A DNA stretch of 64,000 bases from Phycomyces nitens (Eukaryota; Mucoromycota; Mucoromycetes; Mucorales; Phycomycetaceae). Under the pieces are notes generated by a model that saw only the letters and a list, made by a program, of their open reading frames with translations, had not been told where the DNA came from and searched no databases. The stretch covers positions 868,001-932,000 of the forward strand of contig JAHRBC010000001.1 of the NCBI GenBank assembly GCA_022702545.1, in the 5' to 3' direction. This document shows positions 38,046 to 48,026 of this stretch, piece by piece (positions within the stretch are counted from its first letter, which is position 1; each line of letters begins with the position of its first letter). The position numbers and the translations under genes were made by a program.

Positions 38046-39252
38046 TATGATTGTATAGCTGGCAGGAAGAAGAATAAAAAGCAATAATAATAATGGTTGC
38101 TTGTTTATATATGATGTTTTGGTGACTGTGAATATATTGAGCTAAAATATGACATATTCACCTAGAGCGTCTTGTCTCGGAATTATTCTGTCCCATGCAA
38201 TTATTCTCAAGTGTATATTTGTTCTATGGCATATATGCCAATATATACATCATTAGAATGTTTATAGAGCTATTGTGTTTCCATTGGAGTGTAATAAAAT
38301 ATCTAAGAATGTAAGTATATGCCTTGATAGCTTTGCTTGAACAGGTAAACTATTGTTAATAAATCACGGGATATGATGTATTATGATGAATCATTAGAAA
38401 TATATATTTAATAAACAGTGGAAAGACTACTGGGTTGGTCCGATCGATTATCGATCCGAGTTGTTTAAACACTGTGGTAATTAGGGTTTTGGGAACTTAA
38501 GATACTGTGAGTGTTATTTATTGAAGAAAGAATATTATGGTGGTTTATAGAGCTATTATTCTAGTTCCATTGTTCTATTAATCTCTATTGTGTAATAGTC
38601 GGTTATCACTGTAGTAGTGTGAAGTGTACGTGTGCCTAGTGTGTAACTGCTCCTAGGATGTTAACTTGCCATGGTAATTAGCAACGAGTAACCCGATATT
38701 TGTTGTAGAGTTTTCAATTCAATCAATTGTAGTGTGTATACCACAATTATTCTTGGCCAGCGGAGCAATGGATTAAAAACTGATTTTTTTATTAGAAATA
38801 CCCATCAGTTAATTGCTAATAATGTGCTTTGAATTCCTGTATATATGTTTGACATATAATACTAAGACGCTTCATATATGACTTTTTACTTTTGGAAATT
38901 AAATAATGCCTTTAATTCATTAAAATACGGCTGTTTTATTTATATGGTTTATATATTATTGTTGAGTAATATTGATGCCAGTTATGCTTAAACGACTTAG
39001 ATTATCAACAGGATCAAATCACCCTAGCAGTGTTTTAATTGTTAAGCATAGACATCTCTCAAATTATGCATCAGAATACATAATATTCCGTGATTTATTG
39101 AAAATATTCTAACTGGTTGGTCAAAATTATCAAGTCATATACTTACAGTTGTATATCTTTTATTATACTTCTACGGGAACTCAATAGCTCTAAATTTTAC
39201 AAGCCTAGGTATCACTGTATATTATGTAAAATAACCGCATGAAACAGAATAA

Positions 39253-39330
39253 TCCCGAGACAAGATACTCTATGTAAATATATGATACTTTGTCTCAATC
39301 TATTCAGTCACCAAAATATCCTATATAAAC
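39253..39330 (+). promoter_or_regulatory. Conserved promoter of mini-gene copy 3
   Basis: CCGAGACAAGATACTCTA at ~39255 and the TATA box CTATATAAAC at 39321-39330. Both recur at the same distance (about 133-135 and 67 bp) before the ATGs of copies 2 and 4, including the diverged copy 2. Confidence 0.65.
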
Positions 39331-39387
39331 AATCAATCATTTTGGTTATTACTCTTTATTCTTCTATCTGCCAACAATATCAACATC

Positions 39388-39711
39388 ATGTTCGGCCAAA
39401 CCTTCTCCACTCAATCTTCTTCTGCATTGTCTACAAGACCAATAGTCCCATGCAAAAGATCCAGATCGGATTCGTTAATAGGTAAGATATAGTATAACCA
39501 ACTCGAAAATAACTTGAACTTATTTAAAATAATAATCTTAGAACCAAGCAATCTTCCTGTCTTAACTACCGGGGACTCTAATATGGATTACGAGTACGAT
39601 GGTGATCATGCCAATGACAAAGATGAAGATGATATTGAAATCCTCTTGGATCCTTTGGATCTTGATCATCAAGATCAATTTATTTTTGAAATCAGTAATA
39701 TTATTACATAA
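39388..39711 (+). CDS. Acidic mini-protein, copy 3 (87 aa)
   Basis: Exons 39388-39481 and 39542-39711; intron 60 nt, GTAAGA..TTAG. Starts MFGQTFSTQSSSALSTRP; KRSRSDSLIE spans the junction; then a strongly acidic centre (YEYDGDHANDKDEDDIEILL) and the end FIFEISNIIT. No signal peptide, membrane segment or known domain. Differs from copy 4 at only five residues and from copy 2 at many. Lies inside a repeat unit with inverted ends, 3150 bp from copy 4. Alternatives are a transposon accessory gene or a host gene captured by a mobile unit. Confidence 0.65.
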
Positions 39712-41116
39712 ATATATAATATAAACTAATAATATCACCCTTTTTCACTATTGCTTTAAGTGATCTTGAATTTACATTAATCAAATAAAAGACCTAATTT
39801 ATAAGCCTTTATTTTTCATCTTTTTTTTTCAACCAATATTAATTTGTCAATATCTTAATATCCTGCTGAGTAATAAAGTTTTGTTGTATTATGTATGTGG
39901 TATACACACCACAATTGAGTAAAACACAGACTCCACAGCTGAATTCTGGTCATTACTTGCTAATAACACTAGCAAGTTAACACCTTTAAAAAAGCTACAC
40001 ACAAACTTGACATATACGATATACTACGAAAGTCATAGCCAACCATTAAATAATATGGAATTTGATTACAATGGAATACGAACAATAACATATAAGTAGT
40101 CATGGTATTCTTTCTTAACAATATGATAGTAAAGTATATATATTTATTAAATAATAATAACAATTAAATTCATTCCAAATAAACATAATCTTTGCGGCTG
40201 TTCCAGGTCATCCATACGTGCTTCATATCTTTCTCATGCGTGTAGAAATCTGCTGCAACAAAAAAAGAGAAATAATAATAAAAAATAAAAAAAATACATA
40301 CCCAACGTTTAGCCAGACACGCCAAGGATACGACACCGAATGGATCAGCTCACTCGATGAAGGGCCTATCTAAAGCCTCCCACATTTCCCCCAATCTAAA
40401 CCCACTAATCTACCTCCGACCACTCCCAAACCGAAACCTGGAAACCGGGACACCACCAGAGCTCAGTCAGGATCCTCGACACCACTTCTACGATCCCGTT
40501 GGCTTGAACCTCGTATCTAGAGCAAAAAAGAAAAGAAGCTGTGATTGTGTTTGGGGAATGACAATTGGAATGATGCTTACCGATTATGAGTCCAGTAGAC
40601 GCCTGAGGGTCTTTGTTACAATTCCACACAGGCACCTAAAGGACTGGCTGGCTGTATGATGCACATAGAAAGAAGTCAAAATAGATGTTAGTGTATTTGT
40701 GCGTCAAAAAAATAATAATAGTGAATGTGAAAGGTATAAGCAGATTTTTTCCACGCAAGAGAAAGAGTATGGCAGCCGGCTGGTCATTTTGTATTGTCTA
40801 TAGGTGATTAGAGAAAAAAAAGTTAACATTCTGTTCAAGATGATTACCAATGAGCTCTTGACATTACCCCATCTTGTTTTTTGTCATCTTCTTTAAAGGC
40901 TGGGAATATGAGTCGCCTATTTAAAAAAAGTAGTGGAAAAGAAGCTCAGTTTAGTTTTGTGCACCAAAGAGGCATAATCAAGCTGGCTTTAACAAGATGA
41001 CGCTCATTGCATTAGGTACTTACATGAGAGATGTGGTAAAACGCGTAAAAGAGAGAAACAAAACAATCAAACCCCAAGGGTCTGTAAAATACTCTCACAC
41101 CCCAAGAGATGACATC
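39541..41116. repeat. Inverted-repeat arm B
   Basis: Reverse complement of arm A and, over 40120-41597, of arm C (43351-44823). Contains exon 2 of mini-gene copy 3, T4 and a reversed cassette K (40149-41116). Arms A and B are separated by ~2.6 kb. Confidence 0.88.
40149..41116 (-). other. Cassette K, copy B
   Basis: Reversed copy of the cassette at 34489-35451. Its 100-codon antisense frame lies at 40357-40659 (plus) and differs from the other copies at three residues. The last exon-like segment is changed near its end (LEGI becomes LE plus stop), and another exon-like segment differs near 40770-40790. Confidence 0.5.
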
Positions 41117-42401
41117 ATAACATGCATGCCAAATATGTAACTCTCTATCACTGTGAGAGATTTTGCCAGACAAAATAAATAGCTGCCTTATTGACTGCTA
41201 TTAATATTGAAAATTATCATTGTTAACTTTGCTATGTCTTATTACCTTTAATCTCATACTATAGCCAATAAAATAGCATAATCTATATATACTTTGATTA
41301 GAACATATAATGGTGGGCCACTTTGACAATTTAGGATCAAATTATCTGTCTAAAGGCCATTTTACAAGGTATTTTGAATATAATTCCAAGACCTGTTTTC
41401 CTTGTAATTAGTTATTATTTAAAATTAGCTCTCTCATAGATTGGGCTTGGACATAAAGGACTGGGAATAATCTAATTCGATAAAGATCAATTTCGGGTTT
41501 ATAGAGGCAATGAGATACTGTATACAAATACTAGTGTATTTATTAAAGAAATATATCTTGAATAATGTGAAATGTATTAAGATGATTCAAGCTTGCAAAA
41601 TACATTATTCTGTGAGGTATATGGTTTGTTAGTATCTTTCAAGGGAAATAAGAATACCGTGAGAGTGTTCTTTATTAAAGAAAGAATATTATGATAGTTT
41701 ATATACTTATTATTCTAGTTCAATTATACTCTAGTCTCTATTGTGTAATTGTTGGTCATCACTGCTGTGGTGTGAAGTGTATATTTCTTGAGTGTAACTA
41801 TTGAGATGTTAACTTGCCATGGTCACTAGCAACAAGTAACCAAATATTGGTTTTGGAGTTTGTAGTTCACTCGACTGTAGTGTACATACCACAATTGGTC
41901 TTGACCAGCGTGAATATATATTAAAAACTGATTTTGTCATTAGAAATACCCATCAGTTAGTTGCTAATAATGTGCTTTAAATTCCTGTATATATGTTTGA
42001 CATATAATTCTAAGACGCTTCATATATGACTTTTTACTTTTAGAAATTAAATAATGCCTTTAATTCATTAAAATACGGCTGTTCTGTTTATATAGTTTAT
42101 ATATTATTGTTGAGTAATATTGATGCCAATTGTGCTTAAACGATTTGGATTATCAACAGGACCAAATCACCCTAGCAGTGTTTTAATTGTTAAGCATAGA
42201 CATCTCTCAAATTATGCATCAGAATACATAATACTCCGTGATTTATTGAAAATATTCTAACTGGTCGGTCAAAATTATCAAGTCATATACTTATAGTTGT
42301 ATATCTTTTATTATACTTCTACGGGAACTCAATAGCTCTAAATTTTACAAGCCTAGGTATTACTGTATATGATGTATAATAATTGCATGAAGCAGAATAA
42401 T

Positions 42402-42480
42402 CCCGAGACAAGACACTCTATGTAAATATATGATACTTTGTCTCAATCTATTCACAGTCACCAAAATATCCTATATAAAC
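42402..42480 (+). promoter_or_regulatory. Conserved promoter of mini-gene copy 4
   Basis: CCGAGACAAGACACTCTA at ~42403 and CTATATAAAC at 42471-42480, 67 bp before the ATG, as in copy 3. Confidence 0.65.
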
Positions 42481-42537
42481 AATCAAGCATTTTGGTTATT
42501 GCTCTTTATTCTTCTCCCCGCCAACAATATCAACATC

Positions 42538-42861
42538 ATGTTCGGCCAAGCCTTCTCTACTCAATCATCTTCTGCCATGTCGACAAGACCAATAGTCCCA
42601 TCCAAGAGATCCAGATCGGATTCGTTAATAGGTAAGATATAGTATAACTAACTCGAAAATAACTTGAACTTATTTTACAAAATAATCTTAGAACCAAGCA
42701 ATCTTCCTGTCTTAACTACCGGGGACTCTAATATGGATTACGAGTACGATGGTGATCATGCCAATGACAAAGATGAAGATGATATTGAAATCCTCTTGGA
42801 TCCTTTGGATCTTGATCATCAAGATCATTTTATTTTTGAAATCAGTAATATTATTACATAA
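42538..42861 (+). CDS. Acidic mini-protein, copy 4 (87 aa)
   Basis: Exons 42538-42631 and 42692-42861, same structure as copy 3. Starts MFGQAFSTQSSSAMSTRP; ends HFIFEISNIIT. The five residue differences from copy 3 (T/A, L/M, C/S, Q/H and one linked change region) leave the acidic core unchanged. The unit around it is truncated at one end, but promoter, both exons and splice sites are intact. Confidence 0.65.
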
Positions 42862-43350
42862 ATATATAATATAAACTAATAATATTACTATTTTTCACTA
42901 TTGCTTTAAGTGATCTTGAATTTACATTAATCAAATAATATAAGACTTAATTTATAAGCCTTTATTTTTTATCATTTTTTTCAACCAATATTAATTTGTC
43001 AATATTTTAATATATTGCTGGGTAATAACATTTTGCTGTATTATGTACATAAAATGTCCAAAACAGCTTCCAAATACTGAGATGAATGGGTAAATATGGA
43101 TATAAAGTACCGATTATTATGTAAACATTAGTAAAAGTGGAAATATTCTATACGTTCTTGTCAACTATGGTATACATGTTTGAAATATTAGAGGCTTGCC
43201 GTTCCGCAAATGTTTATTCTTTTGTCATAATTGCTTTTCTATACTTATCAATCATAGAGTTTATTTTTTAATTAGGCAAAAATCATATTCTTTCTACTAA
43301 TATCTGTAAATATTTACAAAATAACAAGGTCAAAATAATTTATTTTGTAA

Positions 43351-44823
43351 GCAAGAGTCATCTTAAATAAAGTCTATAGTATTCAAGATATACTTCTTTA
43401 ATACATATTCTAGTATTTGTATATAGTATCTCATCGCATTTACAAAAACAAGATTAATCTTTATCTAGTAAGATTCTTCCCAGTATTTCCCATCCAAGTA
43501 TCACATATGAGAGAGCTAATTTTAAATAATAATTAATTATAAGAAACGCAGATCTTGGAATTATATTCAAAATACCTTGTAAAATGGCCCTTAGGCTGAT
43601 AATTTGATCCTAAATTGTCAAAGTGGCCCACCATTATATGTTCTAATCAAAGTATATATAGATTATGCTATTTTGTTGGCTATAGTATGAGATTAAAGGT
43701 AATAAGACATAGCAAAGTTAACAATGATAATTTTCAATATTAATAGCAGTCAATAAGGCAGCTATTTATTTTGTCTGGCAAAATCTCTCACAGTGATAGA
43801 GAGTTACATATTTGGCATGCATGTTATGATGTCATCTCTTGGGGTGTGAGAGTATTTTACAGACCCTTGGGGTTTGATTGTTTTGTTTCTCTCTTTTACG
43901 CGTTTTACCACATCTCTCATGTAAGTACCTAATGCAATGAGCGTCATCTTGTTAAAGCCAGCTTGATTATGCCTCTTTGGTGCACAAAACTAAACTGAGC
44001 TTCTTTTCCACTACTTTTTTTGAATAGGCGACTCATATTCCCAGCCTTTAAAGAAGATGACAAAAAACAAGATGGGGTAATGTCAAGAGCTCATTGGTAA
44101 TCATCTTGAACAGAATGTTAACTTTTTTTTCTCTAATCACCTATAGACAATACAAAATCATTGACCTGCGGCCATATTCTTTCTCTTGCGTGGAAAAAAT
44201 CTGCTTCTACCTTTCACATTCACTATTATTATTTTTTGACGCACAAATACACTAACATCTATTTTGACTTCTTTCTATGTGCATCATACAGCCAGCCAGT
44301 CCTTTAGGTGCCTGTGTGGAATTGTAACAAAGACCCTCAGGTGTCTACTGGACTCATAATCGGTAAGCATCATTCCAATTGTCATTCCCCAAACACAATC
44401 ACAGCTTCTTCTCTTTTTTGCTCTAGATACGAGGTTCAAGCCAACGGGATCGTAGGAGTGGTGTCGAGGATCCTGACTGAGCTCTGGTGGTGTCCCGGTT
44501 TCCAGGTTTCGGTTTGGGAGTGGTCGGAGGTAGATTAGTGGGTTTAGATTGGGGGAAATGTGGGAGGCTTTAGATAGGCCCTTCATCGAGTGAGCTGATC
44601 CATTCGGTGTCGTATCCTTGGCGTGTCTGGCTAAACGTTGGGTATGTATTTTTTTTATTTTTTATTATTATTTCTCTTTTTTTGTTGCAGCAGATTTCTA
44701 CACGCATGAGAAAGATATGAAGCACGTATGGATGACCTGGAACAGCCGCAAAGATTATGTTTGTTTGGAAGGAATTTAATTGTTATTATTATTTAATAAA
44801 TATATATACTTTACTATCATATT
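43351..44823. repeat. Inverted-repeat arm C
   Basis: Reverse complement of 40120-41597 over ~1.47 kb, highly similar in the cassette part and more diverged toward 43351. It ends at the same base at which T4 begins in arm B, which marks an element boundary. Confidence 0.85.
43828..44791 (+). other. Cassette K, copy C
   Basis: Same orientation and nearly the same sequence as copy A, without the 892-bp insertion after it. Plus-strand splice-like signals and the minus-strand 100-codon frame (44586-44284) are preserved. Its last exon-like segment reads DFYTHEKDMKHVWMTWNS..LEGI. Confidence 0.5.
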
Positions 44824-46901
44824 CATCTTGACATTATATGATTCAATCTTGTTATTTTCCATCGGCACACTATCATAAAATAAACATGGGTACAGCCTCA
44901 TAAAATACTTATAAGATATTACTAGTAATACACATCTTTACCATGGCCAATAGTCTGTCAGTAATGCTTGTGATGTATAGCTCAGACATACCCAAAGTGC
45001 TCATATAGAACCTACAATTTGACTTTATATTATTTAATTGACAACAACCTGATTTTTTTTGGCTCTTTCTCTTTTCCCTGTTAGCCCAATGGCTGCCCAC
45101 AGGTGGGGAAAGTAAGTGACATGTATATTGCAGACTAATATGTTAAAATTATTTGGATTGATTAATGTTTATATACCATAATAATTTGTAATACAATTAC
45201 CGTAACTATGAATTGTTAAGCATCAAGGTCAATCATCATGTCGGAATGAGTTAGTACATCAAGTAAGTAAAACCCATAATTTGAACACAGTACTATGTAG
45301 GCTATTCAAGCCGATTAGTATATTTAAATATTATTATTTCAAGATATATAGCAAATAATGTGAAAGAATAAAAAGCAGAAAAAGTATCACCTTTTGACAC
45401 TTACATGGAAAGTATTAGTTGTTGTAGGCACATAATGTCTAACCAGCAGGTACGTTGGGTACTTTGATAGTTAATTTAGTTGCTATTTTGTAATTGTAAA
45501 TATAAGTCTACAAACCCTCTGTCTTGTTAAAACGCATCTAGTATACAAAGTACAATACTTAATCATGCTCTATCAGTTATTCCTACTCTACTATATTGAC
45601 CATGTACGTCGGGAATGCGGCACATTATAACTATTGGCATGGCTATTCTTATAGATTGAGTTTGTGAGCCTGGTTTTATGAACTTAAAGTTATGATTTCC
45701 ACACCTTTGAAGGCACAGGTACTAGTTACTTTAAAAGATATGTGTTGTGTCAATACACCGGCAAATATGTCTATCTTAATAGTAGTGGGAGGACAATTAA
45801 ACAGGTCAACCTTCCTAGTGAGAAAATAAGTTTCTTTGGGACAAGACAGTTTTTTTTTTAGTAAGCTTTCATAAGAATTGTTTGATATTTATATTAAGCA
45901 AATCCAGTATTAAAAAGCGGCTCTACAGGATCTTTTAATAATCATCTGCTTTTCACCAACCATCTTATTGTCCATAATAGCTTACACTTTTACATGTTTG
46001 ATAATAAATCAATCAGACAATCTCAAACCAAGCCATGAAAGTAAAATATGACTATACTTTGAGAATTGTTTTTTTTTTAAAAAAAATAGAATTCCTAATA
46101 GATAATATCTAGCACTATTTATGAAAATAGTTGTTTGGGTGGATAGCTTATCAAGATCAATCTTTAGTATACCTTTTTTTCAAAAATAAAATACAAAATA
46201 TGTAAGAATAATGATTAAAAGGAATAGCCATTTTAGAGACCTAGAATGCTGTCAAACAAAAAAGAGAGAAATTGAAAGTAAAACCTAATTTCAGGAGCCA
46301 ATCTAGAAAAGTGACAAATAACTTTATATTCTTACCATTCTTAATTACAATTTAATTATATTGCTTTTTCATAAAAGGTATTTTTATCATTTGAAATACG
46401 AAAATATTCTATAATAAAACATAGTTGTCAATGGTTCATTGTTGTCTGTTTGCTGGCAATAAGATTATGACATCCTTTGGAGGCTACATCGTGCTATAAT
46501 AGTTACTCAAAGTATTCAATTATCACTCGACTTTTAGAATTTAGTCTGTATGTAAAAGAATATTTTCGATATCTCTTTAACAAACCAAATTTTATGAAAA
46601 CTATGATTTTCTATAGAGGTTCTTAAAAGCGGCATAGCCATTCAAATATATTAAATACTGTTTTAACTAGACTTGGCATAAACCTTGTGGGAAGGTTCTT
46701 GTCAGAAAACAGCTTTAAAGGTGTTTATGAAAAATAATAACCGGTTCATCTGTCTATCCATTCAAACTCTTGTGGTAAAAGTTTGTTTTAAAAAAAAATT
46801 CATCGAGTCTCTTTCTCCCAGTGCTTTGTCTTATAAGTTTTGTGATAAGATATGGACTCGTTTCAAAAAATACCTATTCATCTCAAACGCATCTTTCTTA
46901 G
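44824..46901. other. AT-rich intergenic, no secure gene
   Basis: Short chance frames only. The stretch 46685-46901 could hold a degraded upstream exon for the segment at 46902. Confidence 0.4.
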
Positions 46902-47105
46902 GTGTCCAAGAAATATACCTGGAAGAGATTTGAGAATGATAATTCTATTGAAGTTTCTGTTGGCTCTCAACCGGTAGAAACGAATTCGGTTGGTGAAAGT
47001 ATGATATACAGATATACTCTCAAGACATGCCTAGTCCAGAGTCTATATCCCAAAGTCTATCCAACTGTTACAGACAATATTAGCTCAACCGGCTTTTTAA
47101 CACTC
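46902..47105 (+). pseudogene. Orphan exon-like segment
   Basis: Open from an AG acceptor (TTCTTAG|GTGTCC) to a GTAAGT donor, encoding VSKKYTWKRFENDN..., SVGESMIYRYTLK and STGFLTL. Composition looks protein-coding, but no intact neighbouring exon is found in a compatible frame: downstream candidates stop at once. Likely a relic or a piece of a gene I cannot assemble. Confidence 0.3.
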
Positions 47106-47603
47106 AGTAAGTTTCTTTTTTTTCTTTTTTATTGGATTATTTCCAGTAGATTGTCTGAGGACGATAAACTAAATCCCAGAAAATATAGAAACAATAACAA
47201 GGCTATCTCCAGAAAATGTCAAGTCTTTTTCTATAGTAACAATAGACACCAAGGGTACAAAGCCCTGTACTTTTACAAAATATATATCCATCACAATTAC
47301 AACATATGTTGGAAAATCCCAAACGATGACCAATAAAATCTACCCATCTCACAGTGTACAAAAGAAAATAATCTTTCTATCTCCAGCCACAGAATTGCTT
47401 CTGAACTCTTTTTTTTTTGTTATTAAACGGGCATATTATAAAAGTGTCCCCCAAAATCACTAGAGATATTGAGATGTCTGATTATTGTTAGTAATACATC
47501 CTGTTTAAAAGACATGATTCAGAAACTCAAACTCTTGTTGAAATATTTAAAATCTACAAAATTAATTTCCAGTATTTTGGTCTGATTGTGACGATGACTA
47601 CTG

Positions 47604-47915
47604 TCATACCACAAGGCCTGTGTCTGACTCTGGGGAAGGATCCGCAATGTTGGCCAGTCTCGGATTATTTTTGTCACTGACTCGATCAAGGTTTTTTAAT
47701 ATAAGGTTGCAATAATCCTTCCAGACATTCACCTTGTCCTTTCTCTCTGGCTCTATTTTATTGAACCTCTTTGTTAAATATGATATAAGAGCAGTCGGAC
47801 TGTACACTAGATAGTGTAACTTGGTTAAAGATCTTGTTACTTTAGTACCACCAGAATCTTGAATAGTAAAAGACTGCTCATGATACATGTCAGTTCTTCT
47901 ACAGCTTGATACGGC
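47604..47915 (-). pseudogene. Orphan terminal exon-like segment
   Basis: Open from a good acceptor (TATATTTCAG at ~47916) to a stop at 47604. Encodes SSCRRTDMYHEQSFTIQDSG, a helical SYLTKRFNKIEPERKDKVNV stretch and a short acidic tail. No ATG and no recognisable upstream exon. It may be the end of a broken gene or transposon ORF. Confidence 0.3.
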
Positions 47916-48026
47916 TGAAATATACAATGTTTTGTAATATATATATATGTATATTTCCAATAAAGGTTGTGAAACAAGTATTGATGATAACCATTGTGTG
48001 CTACCTCTTTTTTTTTTTGGCTTCAA

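Larger units (their letters stand above)
38506..39896 (+). repeat. Direct repeat unit carrying mini-gene copy 3
   Basis: 1391 bp, matched by 41659-43047 (1389 bp), which carries copy 4. It begins with terminal-type repeat T3 (38506-38765). A diverged inverted counterpart T4 follows at ~39897-40119, so 38506-40119 reads as one ~1.6-kb unit with long, diverged inverted ends and a gene inside. Confidence 0.8.
41659..43047 (+). repeat. Direct repeat unit carrying mini-gene copy 4
   Basis: Matches 38506-39896. Starts with terminal-type repeat T5. Similarity stops at 43047, which is where the right-hand inverted end would begin, so this unit lacks one end. Confidence 0.8.

Noticed and set aside
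33930..44823. Interpretation as an LTR retrotransposon
   Set aside because: The ~280-bp end segments occur mainly in inverted orientation around the mini-gene, and no reverse transcriptase, integrase or primer-binding site is visible.
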